The notes beneath the pieces are model-generated. The model saw only the letters and a program-made list of their open reading frames with translations, ran no database searches and was not told the origin of the DNA. Positions 1 through 12,290 of a stretch of DNA of 64,000 nucleotides are shown here, one piece after another. The stretch comes from Toxotes chatareus (taxonomy: Eukaryota > Chordata > Actinopteri > Toxotidae). Position 1 is the stretch's first letter. Each line of letters opens with the position of its first letter. The translations under genes and the position numbers were made by a program. Location of the stretch: the NCBI GenBank assembly GCA_016801885.1, contig CM028889.1, positions 16,386,501 to 16,450,500 on the forward strand, in the 5' to 3' direction.

Positions 1-1794
1 CCAAATTAAGCACAGGTCCCCTGAAATTGAAGCAAGATAGTGTTTCTTTGACTCTTTGAAACCCAAGCATGATCTGGCACACATTTAGGAGGAGGATGGC
101 TAATTGCATCAGCACCTCTGCATAAAAACTCAGTCAGTTATGAAGACATAATGGGAAACAGGATTTCTTCTCAATGCTTCATGTAATGCACAACTTTTTT
201 ATTTCCTCACTCAGAGGATTTTCTTTTTCCATCTCCTGTGGTCAAAGCAGAGATACCCACAGTAACAGTAGGAAACATATCACATGTATTGAGGAATGAA
301 GCAAAGGAGACCAATAATCAGGGCAGTTAAATGGAAATAGTTTCATTTCCTTTGGTGTAAACAAATACCCCATGTAGTCCCCGGACCAGAGCTGTGGGTA
401 ATCGGCTGCTATAACTCAACAGAACACTTTGCCCTGAGCTAAACATAATACTTCCTGCACTTAACTAAATCCATTTTTCAACCCTCTGAAGAGTTATGAC
501 ACACCAGTATGTTATTGCACATATGTCTGACAACATTAAACCTGTGCAAAACATGTAGCACAGCGATTCATTTATTTAAAGGCCTGCAAAAATTTGAAAG
601 TGGTTTCAGATGATCTTTTCAAGGGGTTTTGTACTGAATAAGAGTTACCCCTTGAATGTGTTTTTCTTCATTTATTCTTCAGAGGACTGAAAATAATTAT
701 ATCAAATTTTGAAAATGACCATCCTGAGCTCCTCTTCATTTCCACAGAGTGCAATGTGATTCTTCTCATTTTCAATTATCCCTTTGTCTTGTACAAATCA
801 GGAGGTTAGTCAATAGGCCACTGGTCTGTCATTTCCCATCAGTATGGATTCTTTTCTCAGTGCTTTGCTTTTCATACACTGTGTAGCCTGGATGCTGGCT
901 GTGGCAAACTCAGATAATTAATCACGGCTTGCAGCTACACGCCCGCACGGAATTGTATAGATTTACAGGAACAAAATCTGCAGTTATGAGGAAAGCGGTA
1001 TGGATTGAGCTCAAAGTCAAAAAAAATCGTCTGAAGGACAAAAATATCCAAAATGAGACTTGAGACCTTGGGCTCGCATGCCATTGTTTTCTCTTTGTGT
1101 GTGTGTGTCCAAGTTAAAGTTCGTTCTTTTGTAATTAGCACCTCTAAGACAGGTTGTAGCTGACTGCTAAGGTGAGGATGAAGACTGCACCACTGTAATA
1201 ACATGAATCCTTCTTTTCACCCCATCACAGGAAGACGCAGGAGGTCTATTTCACTTTCATTCACATGGTGTGAATGCTATTGCCACACCTCCTGGAGCAG
1301 CATGCATGTATCCAAAGCCAGGGTACGGCTATGATACCTCATACCGGTGATGCTGTTCGTACAACCTGGCAGAAACACTTTTTTTCATTTGTTTCACTCA
1401 AGTTGTAATGGTGCTTGACTAGCTCCCAGTGCCTGCATGTTTCAGTCCATATCTCAGCAGTAAAGCAGTAGACAGGTCGGTCTAAGGTCCTGCTGCGAGG
1501 CATTGCTAGATAAAGCACACTCCAGGTAAAAACATGCATGGCCACTCACCATTAGATCACTCCCCATGCTGTCCCTGAGATGGCGCTCTTAATTAGAAGG
1601 TCCTTGGATCTTGCTGTCTAAACTCCGGTTTTACTGCCCACATTACCCCTTTTATATAATACAGTTCCTCACAAGCTACGGTAAAACATTGCAGGGGCCA
1701 ACAGTATATTATGAATATATGCTGTAATTGACACTATTTTGCAGTTGCTTTATGGCCTCATGTTGAACTTCTGCTTTCTCTGTCTGCGTTGTCT

Positions 1795-1945
1795 TTGGCG
1801 ATTAGCCTGTTACTCACCTGCACTTCCTCCCTAGACAATGGCCTATTCTGCTCATGCAGATGATGGTGTGCAGTATCAAAGCCAAACGAGATGGCTGCCA
1901 ATTAGGGAGGAGTTCCAGGTGCATTTCAATGCAAAGTCGCTCCAG
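1795..1945. promoter_or_regulatory. Candidate conserved non-coding element
   Basis: This block of about 150 bases has balanced base composition, no homopolymers and no open frame, in contrast with its AT-rich surroundings. It includes an E-box (CACCTG), a homeodomain-type core (CCAATTAG) and an octamer-like ATTTCAATGCAAA run. Such dense, low-redundancy blocks in teleost non-coding DNA are often deeply conserved enhancers. Conservation itself cannot be seen from one sequence, so this is a judgement from composition. Confidence 0.25.
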
Positions 1946-2784
1946 TAACTGCACCCTGTAGTGTCTCCACTAAAAAGACTTCAAAAGAAACTTATGAAAG
2001 TATTTCAGTTACCAGTTAAATGACAGACTTCTTTGTAAAGATGTAGTAAATGTTCTAAGCTGGAAGTTAAATTGACTTGCTGCCTGTACAGTTTGTGTAA
2101 CCTTTTTTTTCCCCCCCTTTAATGCTTAAAGTTAACTGGAAAAAATCAAATAATCCATTTGCCTGTGTTCTGGATGGACTCCAGTTCAAATGCTTGGAAA
2201 CAGTGTGAGACCACACAGTTATTTGGACAGCCCCCACACCCCCTGGGGGATACAATAGACTTTTATATAATCTCTACAAGTGCCGTGGCACAAAAGCCTC
2301 AGACAAATTCAATCACCTTTCATCAAATGTTGTACAGGTTATTTCTGACGATGGTTTCATTAACCAGGCCTGAAATGAGAGATAGTTTTTAAAGGTTGAC
2401 AAGTGTAAGCTTCCTGTTCAGTGTCAGATGTGAAATTAGTTGGAGTTAATATTGTGTTAGAATAAAGAAAAAAAAAACATAAATGCTGCCCAGAAGAAAA
2501 AAAAAACAAAATAAAACTTGCCACATTCAGACGCATCACCATTTTAAGCATTTGTGATGAACTAGGAACTTCCTCCTTTGAACACCTTTTACCCAAAACT
2601 GGTTAGGTCATGACAGAAAAAAAGGCTTTCCTACGTTCTTGTGAGTGTGTTTCCTGAATCTACAAATGCACAGTAGCACACCAAAGTGGCCTTTGAATCC
2701 AAATTTTTAGTTATTATTCAAATTAAATCAAGTCAGGGCAGACGGGAAGAGCAGTCAGAAGAAGCTCGCTGCTGTAAATCTTGA

Positions 2785-3185
2785 AGCTCTACCTCTGTGA
2801 TTGCTCAGGCCACCGTGGAATAAAGATTAGAAGAAAATCACTAATCACGGCGGATGTCATTAGCATATTACCAATAACGGGATGCAAAAGGGAAAAGAGG
2901 AATTGCCTTATAATGCTGGTTAAAGTACGAATCAATGCCATGTATGGATGCACACAGCTGCTTGACAAACAGATATATTCACTTCTAAACATGGGTAAAG
3001 GAAGTGTCTAATAATGATGTTTTTTTTCAATGTTTTTGTCTGAGTCACTCGCTGAAGCACTTGATGCTAATATCACATTCCCCCTCTCTCTTTTGATCAG
3101 CTTTTGCAGCTGGGCTGCCCTGCCTCACTTGGATGCATCAACAAAGCTTGAAGTGGCCACTCTAATCTGGTTAAGTATTGCCTGG
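2785..3185. promoter_or_regulatory. Candidate conserved non-coding element pair
   Basis: Two dense blocks, about 2785-3000 and 3055-3185, are separated by a T-rich spacer. The first contains homeodomain-type cores (GTCATTAGCATATTACC, CACTAATCACG) and the second a TGATCAGC and GGATGCATCA region. Neither keeps an open frame that looks coding, and both lack the simple repeats seen around them. I infer possible enhancer function from texture only. Confidence 0.25.
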
Positions 3186-4239
3186 TTGGGGAGAAATTAG
3201 CCGAATTCTTTTAACTTTTCAAACAAACATAATACAGTCAAACTTGCTGGATGAGAATCAATTACATGAACTGAAAATAGGTTCAGGGGGGGATATCATT
3301 TCATTTCTGGAAATCATCTAATACATCTATTCAACGGCATATGCCTGTAGTGTCACATCGAAGCCATATTTCAGTCCAGTCAAATGAATGAAGCAGAGGA
3401 GTATCTCTTGAAACACTGCCGGAATACGTTTCATAAATCTTTTTCACCCAGCGGTGATATTGCCATTATCAGCATTACTTCAAAAATGGTTATTCCCTGC
3501 CCAAATCCATAAGATATTGTAAGGCATAATAGGATAACTTCATAATAATCTCATAGTTTCTCAGTATGATTGGTTGGATTGGTGACCGCAAACTCTTGTC
3601 CTTGTCGTTTTTGTTTATTTTAATAAAATGACCTCTAAATAACCAAAAAAAAAATCACCTTGTTCAAAATATTTAGTTCTTTGGAGGCTGAGAAATGTTT
3701 TTTCCTAAAATACAAATTGTTTTGAGTAGTATAAACAATATAACCAATATAAACCAGAATAAAGCGTAAAGCAGATGTCTGTCTATCGGTTTAGTAATCC
3801 AAGGTGATGTATATTTTATTGTATACTCCACCATCCTAAGCCTTTAATATAGGCGTGCCATCCACGAAGCAATTCTCGTTAGAATTCTAATGAAATAAAT
3901 CACCTTGCCACTGAAAAGTCATGTATGTTTATTTATCTAAAGCTAAGAATATCCATCTATGTACCTGTCAAACAATAGTGTGTGTAGATTAATCACCACA
4001 GCGATAAAAGAAATCTCTATCTTGATACTATTTCGCTATCTTCTCATTTCAAGAGATAAGATTCTGAAAAAAAACAAAAAAACACTGACTTCTTTTATTA
4101 TCAACTTGCCTAACAGATGGTTTCGAGGGGAAAAAAAGAATATGATCACAATACTAGCATTTTTGTTGTATTGAAGATTTTCTCCCATTGGATCTTTAGG
4201 GCAGATTGTCTCCATTTTTCAATGTGTCTAAACCCTTTG

Positions 4240-4400
4240 TTTGAGAGAGATCTGTTAAATCTGTCTTGCTGCTAATAAACTGCCATTATTCCCTCCAACA
4301 AGGCTGCGCTCATTAATAATGCTTCTGTCAGATGCTCATTCTCTTCTGTGAAAATAGAAAATATCATTAATTACAGTTTCTGTCACCCTCTGACAGCTCA
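4240..4400. promoter_or_regulatory. Candidate conserved non-coding element
   Basis: A block rich in TAAT cores (GCTAATAAACTGCC, CATTAATAATGC, CATTAATTACAG) with balanced composition and no open frame. Clustered homeodomain-type sites suggest a developmental enhancer, but such motifs are short and frequent in AT-rich DNA, so the call rests on density alone. Confidence 0.22.
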
Positions 4401-6204
4401 AGCAATTGTTCCAGTGCCTGAGTTCTGTTTCATTGTGTCCATACCTAGTGACCACCTATTCTTTACTGTCTCAATGGGGATGTCCAGCATGTGAGAGCCA
4501 CAAAGGCCCTGGGAGATCTCACCACACATTGCAAAGCTTCTGTCCCAGCAACACATTAGTCATCCAGGGAGCGATTGAGTTTGGTGGCAAACTCAAAATG
4601 TAGATCTATCTCACTCTCTCAAGCAGAGATTAGGGAGAGTATCAGTCAAGACTGAGGCGGTTTACTTTTTCATTGTGGATTTGTTGCATTTTTGCTACTC
4701 GGAGAAATATCCTCCTCGGAGAAACACAGAGGGATTTTCTTATTCAATTCATCAACATGGGGAAAAGAAAGAAAAAAGAGACTAGACTTATGATTGCAGC
4801 TGCTGAATGTAGAGAAGTGCATTCTTGAATGAATACACAAGGATCTTATTGCATGTGGAATGCTTACAGATGAAAAATAGCTGATATGAATAAATGGAAA
4901 CAGTTGCAAGACAAGAGCCTAACTTGCCCAACATATTCAAGCAGTGTGTTAACTGAAGGAGTTACTTGGATTGTTTAGTTTTACATTATGTTAACTACAA
5001 AGAAACTCACAGTCACCAACTTTTCCCCAGAGTGTTGCCATGTCACGCAAATATGTGGCCTACTTTGGTGAGTTCCTTTTATTGTTGCTAGCGAACGTGG
5101 TACCGTATGTACTATACATTAGTCACAAACCGTGACCAGAAATGAATGAGTCTATGAAGTGCCTTTACATTTATAAAGCAAGATATATCGGCCCTCATAA
5201 AGAGCTCATTTTACTTTGATCATGTATGTGCTTTGATTGGCTACAGGGGGTAAAATAAGCACAAGCGTACCTCCACAAATTGGCATGTTTTGCAAAGTGA
5301 GTTTGGAAATACATTCATTTATATCAGTGAACTTGTGTACAATTTTAATAGATTTGAGCTTTGAGCTTGTGTTATAGCCACTGTTAAAATTGCCCCTATG
5401 CAATTTTTACAGCCTAGTGCTGATTTGAATTAAATTTTGGACATTTTATAATATGCATTAGAACCCTAAAATGTTTTACCCAGGCACCCTGATTTTATCA
5501 TCCTTTTTTGCTTAGATTAATGTTAGGCACTATACAGGTCACATTGATGACCAGACTGTATCAATGGATGACTCAGTACTAGATAAATTACATCGTTAAT
5601 GATGATAGTTAATATAATATTAAAGATAGTTAAAACTTTCTATAGTCCATATGTGGCCATAAAGTAATATTAAAATAAACCGAACTCAGCAGGAGAAAGA
5701 GATAATGCTTAAATGGAAGTGAAACAGAAATTAGACACTCCTCCACGGTCAACATTGTTTGGGGGGTTCGATGGCAGTTTTTCTGCTTCTGTCACAAGGT
5801 TTGCATTGGTGTCTACACAAATAATCCTAGTCCTGCCAGTCTTGTTCGTGTGTGTGTATATATAATCCAAATAAAAATATTCAGATACACATATCACGTA
5901 CAACGGTGATGCAAAAATAATGGTGCGATACATTTGATTTATTTAAGTTAATATTCTGTTTTTAGATATATGGCCCATGGAAGATTCAAAAAAAAAAAAA
6001 ACAACAACTTTGGCTTCCATTCCACAAGCAGGACATTCATTTATGTACAACATATGTTCTGCAGAGGTGAAACTTGACTGGATGTGATTCAAAAATAGAG
6101 GAACGGCAGTGTGAATAAATTAAATGATGTGATAAATAAACAACAGGGCTTAACTCAAAATCAGTCACTCAAAGGAAAAAAAAAAAGCTGCTCTTCAAAG
6201 GCTT

Positions 6205-6330
6205 TTCAGGGAAAGATCTAAATGTGGTCTTCATTATTCATTTGCAGTCCAGGAAAAGGCCAAAGAATTCATTTCATATTCTGCGGCTGTGATAAACCGT
6301 ATTAATGGATAAGCTGTCGAGATACCATAC
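6205..6330. promoter_or_regulatory. Candidate conserved non-coding element
   Basis: A complex block without repeats or coding potential. It contains TTCATTATTCATTTGCAG and GTGATAAACCGTATTAATGG, motifs of homeodomain and forkhead-like type. The texture differs from the A runs just before it. Regulatory function is inferred and conservation is not testable here. Confidence 0.2.
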
Positions 6331-8720
6331 TGTTTCTTAAGTTATTACTGAAATATTCTTTCACATATTCTGTCAAACACAGGATTATATGACACTAAAA
6401 CACAGACTTTGGTTAAAGTTTCCCATGATGGGTAAGCTTTGAAGGATATGATACCAGACCCCATACATGGATGTAATTAAACAAGGGCAAGTGATAGCAA
6501 TAATGTATCATCCACTATAGCCGAGGTCCTGGCTTCCTACGAACCAGTGTTACCGGAGACAAATGACTTGCAGCAGTCGCCAGCGTCGCTTTTAACTTTG
6601 CATGGTGCAGACACAGAAAGGGAGTATCTCCCTAACAGTGGTGGCCCAGCCAAGACAAATGGACAGTCATAATCCCCCCACTGGTGGGGAATGTGGTTTA
6701 TTAGAATACGATACAGTGGATGTGAAATATTTTTCTTGCAGTGCGATTCAGTTTCCAGCTCGTTCCTCACCACACACAAGTCATACTTGACAGTTTTCAC
6801 TTTTTTGGAGCAGCTTAGCCATCTCGGAGCTACTGCCTTCAAAGTTAGATAAGTTGTCTGTCAAGGAGGAGAGTCGGAAATTTATGATTACTGCCTGTTC
6901 AGTCCCATACTAGAGAAACTCAAGTGTGCCGATATAAGTAGGGCACAACATTCTGTGAAATTAAGTTGGACAAAATGCACGGTGTGTTTAACTAAAGAGA
7001 AAAATGCATTTCTAAGTGTCCTAAATGTAGAGACGCACTCTGGTATCTATTGGCAAACACTGTTTATCTATTCAGTTACAGGATGCTGTGTTTGGGCCAC
7101 GCATACAGAAACTGCTGACACGGAAGGATTTAGCTATTATTGCATATCATTACATGAATAAAATATGTGTATGATTACAAGCAAAAGTTTGTTCAACGTT
7201 TCTCCAATTTAGGTTTGTTGGGTTAGAGAGGGGGTAACAGAGAGGGGCAGGTTTTGTCAATACCTTGAGAAGTAATAGGTCTATGACCTGTGTTAATAAT
7301 GAATAGAGAAATTACAAAAAGTAGTTTTGTAATTTTTCAATAGAGGCCGGTATTGCAGATCATAAGTTTTATTCCAAGTAGTCTTTTAATCTAGCCTTGC
7401 ATACATTTTCTCTACGCTTACAGTCTAAGAAATATCAAAGAAAAAATAATACTTCATATACCTACACTGTCTGCTCCTTCAGCCCACCACCTCTACATTG
7501 TCATTCATGGTATCCCGACTCTTGGGGCTCTAAAACACGTTTGCTTTTATCTCAGACACTCTGGTCATTTCCGTGAACACAGTAAAGACCTGCGGTGCTA
7601 AGAAAATCATTTATGACTTCTTATGTCCTGTCCAGTCCTCCAGGGGTCCTGCACAGTGTCGGGGGAATGTAGATGAGCCCACCTCAGCGGACCCCTTTTT
7701 GCCATTTTTTGATAGACCTGCAGATGGTTTCTTGCACAGAGTGACCCCTTCAGGGACCTTCTATCCTTGTTCTAAAAACGACCATCTGAGCACCTGATCA
7801 TAGTTCAGGAAGAGGGTGAGCTCTCATTTCAACCCATCATTTTTCAGTAACTCCTGTTGCACCTGACCAATATTTCACATTAAAATATATCTACTTAAAT
7901 GGAAACACATTATTCATTTAGTTTTTAATGTGTCATCTTTGTCACTGAATCTGTATTCAAATAAAGGTATTTTTTTTGCCAGGAATTTACACACAAAAGA
8001 TTTATGTTGTAATTACTTGAGCATAATTACTGGGGAAACAGTTAATCAGCATAAATTAACAAAGCAAATAGTTTGAAATATGTACTTGAGGAATAAACAT
8101 ACTATCAATTATAATGAAAAACAAGAATTCTGGGCTCTCAAAAATTCCTTTAAAAGCCATTATTCCACATTATTCTGGAGAGTGGAAAGTTGAAAACTTA
8201 TCAGCAAACTATTTGGTTTTAACTTTTTCTGATAAGTCAATCCAATAGCAAAGATACTTTTCTTTCTTGTGTTGCTTGCCTCTTGTGGATTGCTGCCACT
8301 AAGCCCCTGTGTCCTGCAACATCCACACATCTGCTACTCATTATTAATAAATACCATGTTGTAAAGCCTCTATGATAATGCGGTGGAAAACTGACTGACA
8401 CCTTGCAGTGCACAAAATAGTTTAGCTTAGCTTAGCTTTTTTTTTTTTTTTTTTTAAGCTACTGTGTAATGAATAACATCCCATAAATGTTTATTTTCAG
8501 TGAAGGGAGGAAAGACTCAAATGTGATATGAAGGATTGCTAACAATAATTTTGAGAAGTTTTCATGTGTAATATTTAACTCACTGGTATTTTGGTACCAA
8601 TTTCTTTCAAACTTTGTGCTCAAAACCTTTCATTTCATGACTTGCATTCTTGTCAGGTTTGACAGTCTATAAAACATGAGTTTACACCATCATGGGGCAT
8701 TAAAACTCTCTATTGAAGCT

Positions 8721-8980
8721 CATCCAGCCATTTCCTATACCCACTTATTCCTATTTTAGGGTCATGCGAGTCTGAAGCCTTTCCGCACGCAAAAGCAGGG
8801 AAAACACCTGCCAGTCTATCACAGGACCAACATACAGACAGACAGATTCACATTCACCCCTACAGGCAATTTAGAGTCTCCAGTCAACCTGAGCTGCATG
8901 TCTTTGGACTGTGGGAGGAAAGTGGAGCACCCGGAGGAAGTACACAAAAACACATGGACAAACACATGGCACTTCACACT
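8721..8980 (+). repeat. Common teleost interspersed repeat, decayed copy
   Basis: This segment matches from memory one of the most frequent dispersed repeats of fish genomes. It starts CATCCAGCCATTTCCTATACC, runs through CCAGTCTATCACAGG and GGCAATTTAGAGTC, and reaches the hallmark GTCTTTGGACTGTGGGAGG followed by GGAGCACCCGGAGGAAG. The order of these landmarks agrees with the family, in the orientation given. It is diverged, with small indels, so it is an old insertion. The class of the family is not asserted. No coding potential is visible. Confidence 0.75.
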
Positions 8981-9239
8981 TGTTCTTTGGAAACGCAAAT
9001 TATGGGATGCATTAATATCCTCCCAAGAAAAAGAGAGCCCTTACTCAACCATTACTGCTAAATCAGTCATTTGAAGAAACAGTTGAGTTGAATGGTTGAG
9101 ACGAACCATTAAACATCTTATGTGGTGAAATAATCTTATGGTCCCTTAACAAGATTATTTTTGAAACTTTCAATTGCATCTCGGTCTTAAGCAGCCAATG
9201 GCTTAGGTGTCAATTATTAGCATTGTAAAAATTCTCTGA

Positions 9240-9520
9240 GGTAAGCTTAAAGGTGCTTTTTGTAAGGTTTTACTATCCCTATATAGCCATTGTTGGCATT
9301 AACTGCTGAATTTAGCATGCTAACCAGCTAGCCCCATCTTCTACTACCATTTTGCAATAGTAAGTCACTGTAGTCTCCTGTCTGCCCTCAGTTTAGCATG
9401 AGAGGACGAATAAGTAGAGCTGCCCAGAGGGTGTATTATAACCCCTTGTCCTGTGAATACAGCAATGGCTGAAAGCTCTTGTTAAGTAAAGAACTGTTAA
9501 TGCTAGCGTTGGCTATGCAG
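9240..9520. repeat. Possible unclassified interspersed repeat
   Basis: Starting near AAAGGTGCTTTTTGTAAGG, the segment has the look of a fish non-autonomous element: a gene-like texture with TAGCATGCTAACCAGCTAG but no open frame. I do not see terminal inverted repeats or target duplications clearly, so the boundaries are approximate and the identity uncertain. It could equally be unique sequence. Confidence 0.25.
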
Positions 9521-11829
9521 CAACAGAAAATGAAAAAAATTAGTCTTTTTTTTTTTTAACCTTTTATTTATTTATTTAGTATTTTCCAACATTCATACCC
9601 AATTCCCATTCATACTTAGTATTATTTTTGACTTACTGCAATCAATTATACATTGCTTTATTTCTAATGCATTTCTTTTTCACTGACTTTAAGTTATGTT
9701 TACCTTAAATTAACTAATTATGCTGATGCTAATTTCATAAGGCGTATTGTAGACTTGGGTTTATGTATTCTTCAGCTACAAGAAATATTTCAAATAAATT
9801 CTCCTTTTTGCCGAACGCCTGATGCTATAATTCAATACCTCACAATATGGTAGGATTACCACTGAATTTATTTTAAAGCAGGTCTTTTCATCTTTCTTTT
9901 GCAGATTGCCGAATGATCTTGTGAAAGGGATTTAGGATAATATTTGTAGTTTATGATTAAATCCTGAACTGTAGATACACAGGCTGAGGCTGGGCAGAAA
10001 GACACTGGTGTTTGGAGTCAGTAACAACTCCAGTATTTTTGAATAAAGAACTTAAGTGGCAACTTATTGTAAATACAACCATTTAAAGACCACCAACCTT
10101 TTTTCTCTTTTAATAAGTGAGAACTGAGTCCTGGAAATAGTATAAGCATGTTACGACTTCCTCAAAATATGCTATCAAATATTTGTTGATTGAACGTTTT
10201 TTTCAGTTTTCATAGTGGATTTTACTCCTCCTTTCTTGAGGTAAAATGGTTTAAAGATTGTAAATGTGGCTCAATCATGACAACTAAGTACAGAATTTCA
10301 ATTTTAATCCCTGTATCTACTCGATAATTCACAATTTTAGAGTGTTAAAGGTGTAAAAATGTTTACTCTTGCAGTAAAGCATGAAATTGTGGCTGAGCAT
10401 GAGATTAGATTTCATTGAGCATAGATTTCCTCTCTGCATCAGATACTGTAGAATCAATCAGCTGTCCTTAAGAGTACAGTTAACAAGCTTCGTGTGTGGC
10501 TGGGGTTAGTGCTCGTGTGCTCAGACAAGGTACTGTTTGTAGCCTCCCGAAGGAGGCTGAGCACTGTGGATTACAAGAAAGGCTAAAGTTTAGCTGCCAC
10601 CCCAGACAACATGACTCATAAGCTCTAAAGAGCTGCCACATATGTCTGCATCATAAGTCCATTTGTGATATGACAACATGACCTTTGGATTCAGACCCAT
10701 CTGTTCTGCTTCAAATGTTTACATAAGAGCAAGGAAGTGCTTTGTGTTTGCACTGACTGGAGTTATAAGACATGCTCCACAAACAGACCATTTTTTAGAA
10801 ATCTCAGAAAGCTTGGAAGGCTGCACTGTATGTTTGCCCTACATGTTCATTTCTCTGACATTTTTACAAAATAACATTTCACAATGTGATGCCTTCTTGG
10901 CATCAAAATACAGGGTCCCCTTCAGGGTAGCTGTGTCGAAGAATATTGCTGAATTTGAAAGTGTGGCCATTTCTCCAGTGTGGAGAAAATTGGGGTGATC
11001 CAAATTACTGTTTATTTGTTCATTTCAAACTAATTTCATTTCAAACTATAAGCAATCTTGTAATATTATTACCTTATGAAGCTGGTATGGTGAACGCATT
11101 TCAAGTGTTCCTGGCCACCTGGTGAATCTTGAGTCCAATATCCACTCTCTTTTAGTTTTGTTTTAGTCTCGACTAACTCCTGAGGGAAATCTCTGACTCT
11201 TTAGCCTGCTGTATAATGTGTATTAGCAAATCGCCAATGTTGTTAATATAGTGTTTGGTGTAGGCAGCATACAGTGGATTTGTGAAAGCATTTTTGCCCT
11301 AAATAGCTGTTTACTGTGATGGGAAATGGGGTTGATGAAAATGCTGGGAGTGAACAAAAAACATTAAAGTTGCAAGCTGCAAAACATGAAGTGAAAGCAC
11401 TGAATTGCTTCATATAGAGCTGAGAAGAACAGCAGAATTGTCTGACATTTGTCTGTAGGTTTGTTACAAGCAACACATTTCACATAGAAATCTCATCCAT
11501 TTTTTATATGAAAATATGGTGTGGCTTTAACTGGAGACAAAACATAAACATCAAATGAGTTTGGTGTAATAAAAACATGTAAATGTAAAACTAACATTCT
11601 GCGTCTTATAGATGCTTAAATAAATGGCAATCTGCAAAAACAAATGTGTATTTTAGATATTGCTTTAAAGACTGAAATTAAAAACACATTTTCCAAGTTC
11701 TGTATCCTTTTGTTAGTTGTTCACTTAACTCTTATTTTCTAAGTTTTTAAAAATATCTTTTTGAGGATTTATATTTAAAATCCTTCAGTATTCTATTCAT
11801 ACTAAACAATAATTTTTTTTGTGACTCAC

Positions 11830-12290
11830 CTTGAAATCAGGGGTGTTTAAATTAATTTATCCGATCAGATATGATTTGGAGCGACCAGCTAACCCCACCC
11901 ATAACATAAAACCATTCTTGACTGCTGGCTGGTGGGTTGCAGTAGCTAGCAATATCATTGGTCAGAAGTGTGAGTTCAGTCTCAGTTGGAAAACAGTCAC
12001 ATCTCAAAAAAAGGGGTGGTTGTTCCCATCTTCTTCATTCTTTTCCTTCTGGTTTAACAGTGTAGCTGAGGGAGATGTGGGTGGAGGCCTATAAGTCCTG
12101 TGCAGCTCCTTAGCAACTCTGCACTTGCTAAGACACGCCCTCTTTTGAGCCCTCCAATCAAATCTGAATGATTTGATTTAAATCTGTCTTGTAGTTTTAC
12201 CTCGCCCACATATTCCGTTTTACTTAGAAATCTGTCACCTCGCTGAACTTAAAGACACTCTATCTGATGTTTCACTGTGACTTTAAAAAG
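11830..12290. repeat. Possible unclassified interspersed repeat
   Basis: A segment with higher GC than its flanks. It has direct and inverted pieces of the word ATCAAATCTGAATGATTTGATT near 12157-12180 and a right part reading CTTAAAGACACTCT, which resembles the ends of small fish elements. No open frame fits a transposase. Boundaries and class are unclear. Confidence 0.22.

Larger units (their letters stand above)
1..8720. other. Non-coding stretch, left flank
   Basis: No gene is supported here. The longest reading frames are about 100 codons, overlap on both strands, have no recognisable domain and lie in AT-rich DNA. The stretch contains unique-looking sequence, short A and T runs (for example near 2470, 5988 and 6177), a TTAGC triplet repeat followed by a 19-base T run at 8422-8455, and several blocks of more balanced composition that are listed separately as candidate conserved elements. 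I see no splice-site pair around a plausible coding segment. It could be intergenic, or intron of a gene that starts further left. Confidence 0.6.
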